A stretch of DNA of 64,000 nt. Source: Fervidibacter sp964466785. GTDB lineage: Bacteria; Armatimonadota; Fervidibacteria; Fervidibacterales; Fervidibacteraceae. The notes beneath the pieces were generated by a model. It did no database searches. It was not told the DNA's origin and saw only the letters and a program-made list of their open reading frames with translations. The DNA lies in NCBI GenBank assembly GCA_964466785.1, contig CAYXOD010000005.1, positions 155,101-219,100 on the forward strand. The letters are read 5' to 3'. The translations under genes and the position numbers were made by a program. Positions 1 to 8,097 of the stretch are shown here, one piece after another. How positions within the stretch are numbered: the first letter of the stretch is position 1; each line of letters opens with the position of its first letter.

Positions 1-416
1 TGGAGCAAATCTCTGACAGTGTTGACACTGCGACGGTAACGGTTCATGTAGCCAACAGAAGTGAGCAGGTTCTTCTCATGAACCCCTGCAGCAATTTCTT
101 TGATCAACCCCCAATCAAGCCCAACGGGTTTCTCAACGAAGAATGGGATACCATGTTCAATTGCGAGCAGTTCGTCACCGTGAGCGAAAGGCGGAAGGCA
201 GAAAAAGAGGGCATCAAGTTCAACGCTCTTGAGCATTTGCTTGACTTTTGTGAACGCTTTGCCACCATGTTTCTTCGCGGCAGCCTTCGCCTTTTCTGGC
301 ACGACATCACAAAAAGCGACTAACTTGACACCTTCAACTTTGCTCAGTGCATCCATGTGAGCCTGAGCGATTCCACCACAACCGACGAACCCAATCCGCA
401 CCACTTGCTTCGCCAT
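1..416 (-). CDS. Gfo/Idh/MocA family oxidoreductase, N-terminal part (cut by window edge)
   Basis: The minus strand reads open from an ATG at 414-416 to the window edge, giving about 138 residues. It begins MAKQVVRIGFVGCGGIAQ, the Rossmann glycine-rich loop (GxVGCGGIA) of NAD(P)-dependent sugar oxidoreductases. The family signature follows further on, as FCLPPFAHGDE and then a VEKP motif whose Lys is the usual catalytic or cofactor-contacting residue, then a GYMNRYR stretch. The remaining C-terminal half lies outside the window. Substrate cannot be told; family members oxidise or reduce sugars, inositols and related polyols. It is transcribed away from hslV, leaving about 197 bp between the two starts. 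A second, complete member of the same family lies at 12515-13546. Confidence 0.9.
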   Translation of the reverse strand, partial: MAKQVVRIGFVGCGGIAQAHMDALSKVEGVKLVAFCDVVPEKAKAAAKKHGGKAFTKVKQMLKSVELDALFFCLPPFAHGDELLAIEHGIPFFVEKPVGLDWGLIKEIAAGVHEKNLLTSVGYMNRYRRSVNTVRDLL

Positions 417-613
417 CACCTTTTCGCCTCCTTAGCAAGCGTTCATAAGCACGGATAACAATTTTGCGACACGCTGCAGAAAGAAACAGGGCTCGACGAT
501 GAATTCGCTCAGTTTCAGTTACGCAAAAACTTGCCATTCAACTCCAGCATGGTTTAGACTTGTGCAGTGACGATGTTAGGGAAACGGTTTTTGCGAGATG
601 GAGGGATTTTGCG

Positions 614-1162
614 ATGATGCCGATGAAAAGCACGACAATTGTCGCTGTTAAGCGAAACAGGCAAGTTGCGATGGCAGGCGACGGTCAAGTCACGCTGGGC
701 GAGACAATTGTCAAGCAATCGGCTCGCAAAATTCGTAGGCTTTACAAAGACAAAGTTCTCGCCGGTTTCGCCGGTTCAGTCGCCGACGCCTTGGCGCTGT
801 TCCAGCGATTTGAGGAAAAACTTGAGGAATTTCGCGGGGACTTGAAGCGAGCGGCGGTTGAACTGGCTCGCGATTGGAGAACTGACAGGATTTTGAGGAG
901 GCTTGAAGCGTTGATGATTGTTGCTGACCTTGAAAATCTTCTGCTCATCACTGGTGCGGGTGAAGTGATTGAACCTGACGAGGGCAAAGAAGGCAGCGTG
1001 CTCGCAATTGGATCAGGCGGACCATATGCCGCAGCAGCGGCTAAAGCATTGCTCAAATTCACCGACTTGGACGCGCCTACAATTGCCAGCGAAGCATTAA
1101 AAATCGCTGCATCCTTGTGCGTCTACACGAACGACAAAATCATTTTGGAAACGCTCCCTTAG
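614..1162 (+). CDS. hslV: ATP-dependent protease peptidase subunit HslV (ClpQ)
   Basis: This encodes the N-terminal-nucleophile peptidase of the HslUV proteasome-like protease. After a short leader (MMPMKS) comes TTIVAVKR, where the first Thr is expected to be freed by self-processing as the nucleophile. Then come AGDGQVTLG, the VLAGFAGSVADALALFQRFE segment and the LLLITGAGEVIEPD, AIGSGGPYA and CVYTNDKI motifs, all in family order and at family length (182 residues). An upstream ATG at 560 is possible in frame, but the ATG at 614 has GGAGGG at 600-605 with good spacing, and longer leaders are unusual here. The ATPase partner hslU is not next to it on either side. The next gene starts 157 bp downstream. 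Confidence 0.95.
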   Translation: MMPMKSTTIVAVKRNRQVAMAGDGQVTLGETIVKQSARKIRRLYKDKVLAGFAGSVADALALFQRFEEKLEEFRGDLKRAAVELARDWRTDRILRRLEALMIVADLENLLLITGAGEVIEPDEGKEGSVLAIGSGGPYAAAAAKALLKFTDLDAPTIASEALKIAASLCVYTNDKIILETLP

Positions 1163-1319
1163 GGTGGTGATTTTCACTTGTTCTCCTGCAAACGGTTCTT
1201 TTTCTCCCTTACCCTTTCAGAGGCAATCTCGCCATAAACAGACTTTTCCTGAGGCTACATCTGTCGCAAATTTTTGAACAGCTTAGACCTGACATTAGAG
1301 AATGGAGGCGAACGAAGCG

Positions 1320-2417
1320 ATGCAAGCGGTATATCGTCAACGGTTGGAGCAAGTGAGATATAAACTTGCTGAGCAGAAGTTACCTGCTTTGATTGTCTTC
1401 AGTCGCGCCAATGTCCGCTACTTGACTGGCTTTTCTGGCAGTGCAGGTGTTTTGGTTGTTGGACAAGATGGCTGGGCTTGGCTCGTTACCGATGGAAGAT
1501 ACAAGTTGCAATCCAAGGAGCAAACGAAAGGAACGGGAGTGAAGATTGCCATCGCGAGGATGACCGACAAAGTGCTCGCAAACATCTTGAACCGAACGAA
1601 AGTCAAGCGTGTTGGTTTTGAAGGTCGGTATTGCACCGTCGCTTTTTTGGACAGGCTGAAAAGTGAATTGAAGGGTTCAAAAATCAGGTTGGAAAGTTTA
1701 GTGGGCATCGTTGAGGATTTAAGGGCTGTGAAAGACGAAGGCGAGTTGGCTTTCATCCGCCAAGCAGCGCAACTTGCTGACGCCGCTTTTGAACATGCGT
1801 TGAAAGTCATAAAGGCTGGAATGACCGAACGAGAATTGGCTTGGGAAATTGAAGCCTTTTTGCGAACTCATGGCGCTGATGCCATCGCATTCGCACCCAT
1901 TATCGTTTCAGGTGAACGAACCGCATTCCCGCATGGGCAACCTTCCGACAGAAAGTTGCAAAAAGGCGATTTAGTCACGATGGATTTGGGAGCAATAGCT
2001 AACGGCTACTGTTCGGACTTGACAAGAACTGTAGTAATTGGAAGACCGAATGATGAACAGCAACGAATTTACCATGCGGTTTGGGAAGCGCAACAAAAGG
2101 GCATTGAATCGCTGGTGGCGAACCAAAAAGGCAAAAAAGTTGACAGCATTGTCAGAGAAGTGCTTGACAAATATGGGTTCAAAAAATTGTTCATGCACGG
2201 GACGGGACACGGGGTTGGGCTTGAGATTCACGAATCCCCTTCTTTGGGGCAACGCTCAAAAGATGTCCTCAAACCCAACATGGTCGTCACCGTTGAACCT
2301 GGTGTTTATGCCCCTAATTTTGGGGGAGTGAGGATTGAAGACTTGGTTCTGGTCACAAACGAAACCCCTGAGGTCTTGACTCGTTCTCCGAACCCGCCAA
2401 AGATTTTAAGCGTTTAA
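1320..2417 (+). CDS. Xaa-Pro aminopeptidase / dipeptidase, M24B family
   Basis: This is a metallopeptidase of about 365 residues with the two-domain M24B layout: a creatinase-like N-terminal domain (LIVFSRANVRYLTGFSGS) and a pita-bread catalytic domain. The dinuclear metal ligands are visible in order: Asp in TMDLGAIANGYCSDLTRT (two Asp), His in FMHGTGHGVGLEIHE, Glu in VTVEPGVY and Glu in GVRIEDLVLV. It should release N-terminal residues preceding proline in cytoplasmic peptides. An in-frame ATG at 1302 lies upstream, but GGAGG at 1304-1308 sits 11 bases before the ATG at 1320, so the later start is preferred. The selenoprotein candidate follows 58 bp after the stop, probably in the same transcript. 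Confidence 0.92.
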   Translation: MQAVYRQRLEQVRYKLAEQKLPALIVFSRANVRYLTGFSGSAGVLVVGQDGWAWLVTDGRYKLQSKEQTKGTGVKIAIARMTDKVLANILNRTKVKRVGFEGRYCTVAFLDRLKSELKGSKIRLESLVGIVEDLRAVKDEGELAFIRQAAQLADAAFEHALKVIKAGMTERELAWEIEAFLRTHGADAIAFAPIIVSGERTAFPHGQPSDRKLQKGDLVTMDLGAIANGYCSDLTRTVVIGRPNDEQQRIYHAVWEAQQKGIESLVANQKGKKVDSIVREVLDKYGFKKLFMHGTGHGVGLEIHESPSLGQRSKDVLKPNMVVTVEPGVYAPNFGGVRIEDLVLVTNETPEVLTRSPNPPKILSV

Positions 2418-2475
2418 AGAAATGGAGCGAGATTGGAACATGGGTTTTAAACTACTTCAGAAGGGAGGTAACGCA

Positions 2476-3027
2476 ATGCGGTGGAATTTTGCGTTCTTAA
2501 CAGCAATCTTCTTCACCGCAGCCTTTGTTGTTGCTCAAACACCGAAAAACTTAGAGGCTTTGAAAGGCAAAACCGTTTCAGACTTCCAGTTGCAAAGCAT
2601 AGATGGCAAAGTTCAAAAGTTCCACCAATTTCGCGGAAAAGTCATCTTACTCAACTTTTGGTCGCCCTACTGAAGCGGGTGCGGTGTGGAGGTTCCACAC
2701 CTTGACAGTTGGTATCGCAAATACCGAAAAGACGGGCTGGTCGTGATGGGGCTTTCTACGGTATCACCAAAAGAGCAAAAGGAGTTTGCCCAAAGGGTCA
2801 AATTGACATACCCACTCTTCATGTGGGAGCAAGGTAAATTGCCCCCGTTGTTCCGTGTCATAGTCAGCTACCCGACAACTCTGCTCGTTGACCGAAACGG
2901 CAAAATCCGAGAAGTCGTTTTCGGAATACTCTTCGGCGAACAGAAAGAAGCCTTTGAGCGCAAGTTAGTAACTCTTCTGAAGGAGAAACCGAAAGCAGAA
3001 GAGAAAGTCAAGTCTAAAGCCCATTGA
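2476..3027 (+). CDS. Exported TlpA/ResA-like thioredoxin-fold oxidoreductase with probable selenocysteine (UxxC) at an in-frame TGA
   Basis: Read through TGA 2671-2673, this is a 183-residue protein. Residues 1-20 form a signal peptide (FLTAIFFTAAFVVA), followed by a TlpA/redoxin domain: TVSDFQLQSIDGK, then GKVILLNFWSPY, then position 66 encoded by TGA, then SGC (Cys69). In normal TlpA proteins the first Cys of CxxC stands four residues after this Trp, so TGA replaces exactly that Cys, giving UxxC. The fold continues without a frame change to the cis-Pro motif SYPTTLLVDRNGKI and a Lys/Glu-rich tail. A perfect hairpin directly follows the TGA (2683-2701). The start is the ATG at 2476 because GGGAGGT at 2463-2469 lies 6 bases upstream; the earlier ATG at 2422 has no such site. 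It would reduce disulfides or peroxides outside the inner membrane. The alternative is a nonsense mutation, but the conserved frame on both sides argues against decay. Confidence 0.8.
2683..2701 (+). promoter_or_regulatory. Candidate bacterial SECIS element
   Basis: GGTGTGGA (2683-2690) pairs perfectly with TCCACACC (2694-2701) around the loop GGT, an 8-bp stem. If the closing A-T pair opens, the loop is AGGTT, beginning 16 bases after the TGA. Bacterial SECIS elements lie just downstream of the Sec UGA, within the coding region, with a G in the first positions of a small apical loop, and SelB binds a GU in that loop. As remembered, the E. coli fdhF element has loop AGGUCU about 17 bases after its UGA, which is closely similar. 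The fit of position and loop is inference from the sequence; the family rule is established. Confidence 0.72.
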
Positions 3028-3028
3028 A

Positions 3029-3055
3029 CCCAGCTAGGGTTTGCTGGAAATTTTT
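3029..3055 (+). terminator. Weak possible intrinsic terminator after the TlpA-like gene
   Basis: CCAGC at 3030-3034 can pair with GCTGG at 3043-3047 over an 8-base loop, followed by AAATTTTT. The stem is only 5 bp and a competing AACCC/GGGTT pairing overlaps it, so this is a low-confidence call. Confidence 0.3.
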
Positions 3056-3140
3056 GTCCATCGTCAAATCAGTTTCAATTTGGCATGTCAAAATTCCAGG
3101 CAGGTTTTTGTCAATGCCTAAGCGGAGGTGAAAGCGAAAA

Positions 3141-3929
3141 ATGCTGGAAACGAAGCCTGTATGGATGAGATACGCTGAGATGGCTGAGACGCTTGAGCGC
3201 CCTCAACTCCCTCGCAACATTCACAAAAGCACTGAACGGCTCGTCTTCTGCTACCAATTCTACAAAGTTCGCCCAGAGTGGTGGCAACTTCCAGGAAGCG
3301 AACGAGAAGAAGGCAAGAGAGAGTTTTTGGAACTCCTTAGAACTTTTGACCGCTGGCTTATCGTTCGGACCTACTCAACTTTGGGGCTGAAGGCAATAAC
3401 CGATTTCATGCTTTGGCTTGCCAGCAAAGAAATGAAAGGCGTGGAACTTTTCACTGCCGCCCTTCAGCACAGTTTCGTCGGTCGCTACCTTGACAGAACC
3501 CATACATACCTGACATTAACTCGCCCATCAATTTACCTTCGTCAAGCGAGACAGCAGCAATCAACTCAAACCCAAACTGCAGAACAAGTTGAGCAGGAAT
3601 TCACGGGTGATGCGCCTTACTTCTTCATCTACCCCTTCACCAAAACTCACGAGTGGTATCAATTGCCATACGAGCAGCGGCGCGAAATGATGATTGAGCA
3701 TTTCCGAATTGGAAACCAATTCCCGACAGTCCGAACTTACACAAGTTACAGCATCGGATTGGACGATTACGAATTCGTCGTAGCCTTTGAAGCCGAAGAC
3801 CCCAACGAGTTTCAAGAGTGCGTCATGAGACTTAGAGAAGCAAAGGCGAGACCATACACACTTGCGGATACCCCCCTTTGGACTTGTTTGAAGCGAGCCA
3901 CTGAAGAGTTGCTGGATTTGGTTCTGTGA
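3141..3929 (+). CDS. hemQ: Chlorite dismutase family haem protein, probably coproheme decarboxylase (HemQ/ChdC)
   Basis: The 262-residue product has the two-half chlorite-dismutase/HemQ fold: an N-terminal half with LVFCYQFYKVRPEWWQLP and a C-terminal half with FIYPFTKTHEWYQLP and MMIEHFRIG. In coproheme decarboxylases the Tyr and Lys of the YPxxK motif, a Trp shortly after it and a proximal His are needed for oxidative decarboxylation. Tyr164, Lys168, Trp172 and His187 occupy those places here. The final step of the coproporphyrin-dependent haem route is therefore the likely role, in the cytoplasm. GGAGG lies 11 bases before the ATG. The neighbouring tetrahaem cytochrome (47605) and flavoprotein genes imply a haem requirement. 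A different Cld-family activity cannot be excluded. Confidence 0.82.
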   Translation: MLETKPVWMRYAEMAETLERPQLPRNIHKSTERLVFCYQFYKVRPEWWQLPGSEREEGKREFLELLRTFDRWLIVRTYSTLGLKAITDFMLWLASKEMKGVELFTAALQHSFVGRYLDRTHTYLTLTRPSIYLRQARQQQSTQTQTAEQVEQEFTGDAPYFFIYPFTKTHEWYQLPYEQRREMMIEHFRIGNQFPTVRTYTSYSIGLDDYEFVVAFEAEDPNEFQECVMRLREAKARPYTLADTPLWTCLKRATEELLDLVL

Positions 3930-3987
3930 CCTTTGGGTTGTCAATGAGGGAATTTAGGCGTTAAACTTGTGGTGGGGCGGAAGAACC

Positions 3988-5127
3988 ATGCCACGCTACG
4001 ATGCTGATGTTATTGTTGTCGGGGCAGGACCAGCAGGGGCAACTGCTGCCAGATTGTTGGCAGCGTGGGGGATTAATGTTTTGCTCATTGAGAAATTTCG
4101 GCTCCCAAGATACAAACCGTGCGGTGGAGCAGTGACAAAACGAACGCTCCAACTCCTTGCCCCCCTTGACATTTCTCCCGTGATTGAGACTTGGGTGAAA
4201 AAACTCACTGTTCAATCCCCTACCGGCGACAGTCTCACCGTCGCTTTGCCGGACCAACTCATTGCAACGGTAATGCGCAACAAGTTTGATACATATTTGA
4301 CAGATGCCGCTCTCGCCTCAGGCGCAAAGTTAAAGGATAAAGAACCGGTTTTAAGGTGCGAACAGGTGAACGAAGGTATGGAGATTGTGACCGCAAAGCG
4401 AACTTACCATTGCCTTGTCTTGATTGGTGCAGACGGTGCAAATAGCGTTGTTGCCCAATATCTGGGTTTGAAGCCAAAACTGAGGGCTGTTTCATTAGTG
4501 GCTGAACTTTCGAGGGAGTCATCCGACCGATGGGATGGAAGTATCCACCTTCGCTTCCCTTTTTCCCTCAGCGGCTACGCTTGGTGTTTCCCGAAAGGGA
4601 ACCACCTTTCGGCTGGACTATACACTCACTTGCCCAGTATCCCTAATTGGCGAGATAACCTTTACCAATACCTCGCTGATCTTGAACTTCATGACTGCTT
4701 GGATTGGCGGAAGGTCAAAGGCCACATAATTCCAATCGCTAACAAAAAGTCGGTTTTCCGCATGGGAAATGCAATTGTTGTCGGAGATGCTGCAGGTGTC
4801 GCCGACCCATTTACTGGTGAAGGGATTTCTTGGGCAATTTACACCGGAAGGATGGCTGCCGCTTTTGTGAGAGTATTTCTGGAAGGAGAGACTGACGCTC
4901 TGAACGATTACACTCGTTCTGTCCACGAAGAGGTTCTGAGCGAAATGACAGCGGCTCATTGGTTCGCTCGTTTCCTCTTCAACTTTCCTCAATTCTGCTT
5001 CCAACATTTTTTGCATCGCGAGGCCGTCTTGCGAAATTTCGCAAAGTTACTGGGCGGGGAAGTCAGTTACCGCCAACTTTGGCGCAAAGCTTTGAGTAAG
5101 GGTCTGTCGCTTCTGAGGCATTCGTGA
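3988..5127 (+). CDS. Geranylgeranyl reductase family FAD-dependent oxidoreductase
   Basis: A 379-residue flavoprotein. The N-terminus carries the FAD dinucleotide fold DADVIVVGAGPAGATAARLL, then PRYKPCGGAVT, a signature of the geranylgeranyl-reductase family, and later IGADGANSVVAQ and VGDAAGVADPFTGEGIS, the second FAD-binding motif. Family members saturate isoprenoid chains (menaquinone, archaeal lipids, chlorophyll side chain); without other pathway genes the substrate here is unknown, and menaquinone or another polyprenyl lipid is a guess. A TTG at 3967 is in frame, but ATG 3988 places the Rossmann motif at the usual distance. It begins 58 bp after the HemQ-like gene on the same strand and may be co-transcribed. 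Confidence 0.85.
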   Translation: MPRYDADVIVVGAGPAGATAARLLAAWGINVLLIEKFRLPRYKPCGGAVTKRTLQLLAPLDISPVIETWVKKLTVQSPTGDSLTVALPDQLIATVMRNKFDTYLTDAALASGAKLKDKEPVLRCEQVNEGMEIVTAKRTYHCLVLIGADGANSVVAQYLGLKPKLRAVSLVAELSRESSDRWDGSIHLRFPFSLSGYAWCFPKGNHLSAGLYTHLPSIPNWRDNLYQYLADLELHDCLDWRKVKGHIIPIANKKSVFRMGNAIVVGDAAGVADPFTGEGISWAIYTGRMAAAFVRVFLEGETDALNDYTRSVHEEVLSEMTAAHWFARFLFNFPQFCFQHFLHREAVLRNFAKLLGGEVSYRQLWRKALSKGLSLLRHS

Positions 5128-5264
5128 TAAAAGTGTTTGATGCTTTCCGAACCGAAATCGGAAGTTTCCAGGAAAAAATTAAGGAAATTTTCGGCGAGTC
5201 TTAAACCCAGCGGTTAGGTGAGGGGGCAAATGGAGGGATAGGTAGGTGAGTTAGACAACCTACG

Positions 5265-5722
5265 ATGAAATTGCTCGCTGAAAACCAAAGGCTAAGGTGA
5301 AAGGTCGCAGAGTTAGAACGACATTTGGAAAGTTTAAGGCGAACTTTCGTCATCCCCAGATTGATTTGGGATTTGCTTAATTCAAAGCACCGAGAACCCA
5401 CCTTTGAGCAATTGCTGTCCTTTGGCGACGAGGCAAAGCAGATTTTACTGGGCTTGCTTGAAAATCCACAAAAGACATTGCAAGAATTCGGTGCGCTTGA
5501 ATTGGAAACTTGGAACGCTTTGGAGCGTTGTCGAAGTTGAAGTCAAAACTGAGGTGGGCGTGGCTAAACTTAAGCGACACCGCAAGGAAAGCGTGTGAGG
5601 AAGCAGTCAAGCATTTGGAAGATATTTCCCATCGCCTGTTCTCGCTTCACCAAATCGATTCCCAGTTGACACTTTGCCTCCTACCGTTGACCCATTCCAC
5701 TTTTCAACCGAGACGCTCCTAA
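5265..5722 (+). pseudogene. Decayed coiled-coil gene (unrecognised)
   Basis: This gap between two good genes holds fragments that read as one broken protein. From the ATG at 5265 the frame gives MKLLAENQRLR, a TGA at 5298-5300, then KVAELERHLESLRRTF and a long open stretch with QLLSFGDEAKQILLGLL to about 5540. A second frame (from about 5510) carries on with LSDTARKACEEAVKHLEDIS. Heptad-like leucines and charged residues suggest coiled coil. A stop plus a frameshift mark it as a relic. No function is recognised. The flanks (5128-5264, 5723-5930) show nothing supportable. Confidence 0.4.
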
Positions 5723-5930
5723 GCCCTGCGAAAGAGCCCGAAGGAGAATTTCAAAAAACCTGTCTTTGAGCCCCCGAACCTCGTAGGGAGTTACGCTCCA
5801 AAACGCCAAAATTGCTTTGAAAATGGTTGGTCTTTCCCGAAAAACAGGTGAGTTTTCAACTGCGCTTGCGAGAAATCGGCACTGCAGAGGCTGTTCGCCA
5901 AATAGGTGCTTAGGCTCAGAAATTTTTCTC

Positions 5931-7274
5931 TCACTGTAGTCTTCTTGTCTGGTAGCGAATTCGTTTCGTTTGTTCTGGTGAAACTTGTTCGCCTTGTTGA
6001 AGGCTTTGAGCAAGTTTGATAGTCTCCTGTGCTCGCTCTCGTTGCCCCAAGTTGAGCAATCTCGTCGCTGCCGCTTCAAGTTTCTTCGTTGCACTCCCAA
6101 CTTGACCTGCTTGCAAGTCCCGCAGGGCTCGGGTTTGTAGTTCAGCCGCAGTAACCATCTCCATCGCACGGGTAACTTGAGGGTCAATGAAAGCAACTTT
6201 TGTGGCGTCAGAGGTGTAAGTCACAATGATGTCAAGGGGCGAAACTTGTTGCCATCCAGCTTTCCTTCGCCATTGTGAGTTTAATCTTGCCAACCGAAAG
6301 ACTCCCTCAGGTCGCGGAGGGGCTAAAAGCTCAACGAGAACTTGGGCAGTTTGACCGCTCACCAAGTCTCCCAAGTTTAAGGCGACTGTTCGCTCAGCGA
6401 CTACTTGAGCGGGAGCAGGGGCAAGGGTTGGCTGAAGTTTGTATACCCTGCGAACCTCAACCCCTTGACTCAATTGCAACAGCAATTGGGCTTGAGGTGC
6501 TCCCACTTTCCTTGCATGTTCAAATTCTTGAGCCATTGCTCGCGGAATTTGAGCAGGGTCAGGAACCCATTCGGCATTGCCACCTGTTCGGTCAGCCAAA
6601 TTTGTCATCAACTCATCGTTGAATTGTGCGCCGAGACCGATCGTTGAAATAGAGATCCCTAACGACGACCCTTGCGCTGCGACCATTTGACATTCACTTT
6701 CGTCTTGAGCGAACCCATCAGTCAGCACGACAATTCGGTTGACAACTCCATCGGTTGGCATCATTTGAATTTGCGCTATCGCTTCCCTCAACCCATTGCT
6801 TAAACGAGTCTCGGCTCCAAGTTCCAAAGTCTCTAAGTTGTCCAATTGTCGGATGATTTCTCGTCGGCGACTGCTGCTACTGAGCGGGATCACAGTTTGA
6901 GCGCGCGATGCGAAAGCGATGAGAGCAAATTCGTCGGCATCAGTTAACCGCTCAACAATTTGACGAAGTGCATCCTTGACGAAATCAATTCCACGAGGAG
7001 CATTTTCCAGTTCTGGAGCGTAAGCGCCCGAATACTCCCAAACGGTTATTCCATCGCGAACGGTTTGGCGCAATACCCCACGACGCTTTAATGCTTCAAG
7101 TTGCTCCTGAGTGACCATCGGCAACATCATGCTCTCGCTTTTGTCAACGACGACTAAAAGTCTGAGAGGGAGCGAAACGGAAGGTATTTCGCTAATCGTG
7201 ACGAGAACTCCGACAAGCCTAACAGAAGCATTTGCTGGCAAGAAAGGCGTGCCAATCACTGTTTGAAGCCTCAT
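5931..7274 (-). CDS. von Willebrand factor type A domain protein
   Basis: A 447-residue protein. The vWA domain starts near residue 38 (LRLLVVVDKSESM) with the MIDAS metal site DxSxS at Asp44-Ser48. VVNRIVVLTDGFAQDESE supplies the TDG motif further on, and TRLSNGLREAI carries the MIDAS threonine. The region after the vWA fold (VEVRRVYKLQPTLAP...) resembles the beta-sandwich found in Ca-activated-channel-like vWA proteins, and the C-terminus is helical with Gln- and Arg-rich repeats (RDLQAGQVGSATKKLEAAA). There is no signal peptide or membrane segment, so it is probably cytoplasmic. Its partner is unknown; nearby genes give no clue. It is divergently transcribed from the fused toxin-like gene at 7432. 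Confidence 0.85.
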   Translation of the reverse strand: MRLQTVIGTPFLPANASVRLVGVLVTISEIPSVSLPLRLLVVVDKSESMMLPMVTQEQLEALKRRGVLRQTVRDGITVWEYSGAYAPELENAPRGIDFVKDALRQIVERLTDADEFALIAFASRAQTVIPLSSSSRRREIIRQLDNLETLELGAETRLSNGLREAIAQIQMMPTDGVVNRIVVLTDGFAQDESECQMVAAQGSSLGISISTIGLGAQFNDELMTNLADRTGGNAEWVPDPAQIPRAMAQEFEHARKVGAPQAQLLLQLSQGVEVRRVYKLQPTLAPAPAQVVAERTVALNLGDLVSGQTAQVLVELLAPPRPEGVFRLARLNSQWRRKAGWQQVSPLDIIVTYTSDATKVAFIDPQVTRAMEMVTAAELQTRALRDLQAGQVGSATKKLEAAATRLLNLGQRERAQETIKLAQSLQQGEQVSPEQTKRIRYQTRRLQ

Positions 7275-7431
7275 CTTATCGCCCCCTTTAAGCCCTAAAC
7301 TCAGTTCAACATTTCAAATTTCGCAGCTCAAGCGAAGGTCAAAAGCACCCACAGCCGTTGCAAATTTTGCCATCGCCACACAAAATTAGGACTGGCAGTA
7401 AACTCCACCGCATGCAAGGGTGCGAAAGGTC

Positions 7432-8097
7432 ATGGTTAAAAACAAGCCTCAAAGAACGGTTGCGGAGATGACGATTGATGAGTTGAGGGATTTCGTCAAG
7501 CAGTTGATAGAAGCGGAGAGGCGAAAGGATTGCTATGTTGACGACGATGGGACTTTGGTTTTTTACACTGAGGAAGGTTACGCCGATTATCTACGAAAGG
7601 TTGGGAAGCCACCAAGTAAGGTTAAGGCTGCGTTTTTGAACGAGGGAGGGTTAAAATGCCGATACAGCGACTATAAGTTAACACCACGAGAGAAAAGAAG
7701 GCTTGAAAGGGCAAGAAAACAAATCGCTGAAGGGAAGGTTGTGCCAGGTGAGGTCGTTTTTGAAGAGTTGAGTGAGGAGAGGGATCAGGGTTTAATGAAG
7801 CAGCCTTGGCAGTCTAGGTTCACGGATCAGGCAGCCGAGGAAATGGATGGGTTAAGTATTCGCCAGCCTGAAATAGCAGAAGCAATTGCAAGACGCATCC
7901 GTTGGCTTGTTGAGAACGCCGATTTCATCCGACACGAGAAAATGACGGGTGCTGAGGAATACAGCCCCCACATTGGTCAATTTCGCATCCTTTACACCCT
8001 TGATCATCAAACCCGCACCATCACGATTGTTGACATCGGCAAGCATAACAAGGTCTACAGGCGACTGCAGAAACGGATTGGGAGGCGAAAAACATGA
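7432..8097 (+). CDS. Apparent antitoxin-RelE/ParE toxin fusion protein
   Basis: The last 90 or so residues, from WQSRFTDQAAEEMDGL to QFRILYTLDHQTRTITIVDIGKHNKVYRRL, match the RelE/ParE toxin fold: helix pair, then beta strands with FRILY and the IVDIGKH.KVYRR end. The first 130 residues hold MTIDELRDFVKQLIEAE and KLTPREKRRLERARKQIAEGKVV, the type of helical segment seen in antitoxins that are usually separate, upstream proteins. Here both are one 221-residue chain. ATG 7432 was chosen; a GTG at 7420 in the same frame is possible because the ribosome site is weak. The stop overlaps the next start (ATGA), so the acetyltransferase is translationally coupled. Whether it is a self-neutralised toxin or an unrelated RelE-fold protein is undecided. 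Confidence 0.65.
   Translation: MVKNKPQRTVAEMTIDELRDFVKQLIEAERRKDCYVDDDGTLVFYTEEGYADYLRKVGKPPSKVKAAFLNEGGLKCRYSDYKLTPREKRRLERARKQIAEGKVVPGEVVFEELSEERDQGLMKQPWQSRFTDQAAEEMDGLSIRQPEIAEAIARRIRWLVENADFIRHEKMTGAEEYSPHIGQFRILYTLDHQTRTITIVDIGKHNKVYRRLQKRIGRRKT

Noticed and set aside
5298..5300. A second in-frame TGA inside a coiled-coil-like frame, as a possible Sec codon
   Set aside because: There is no hairpin just downstream, the site is not a redox motif, and another frameshift follows, so ordinary decay explains it.
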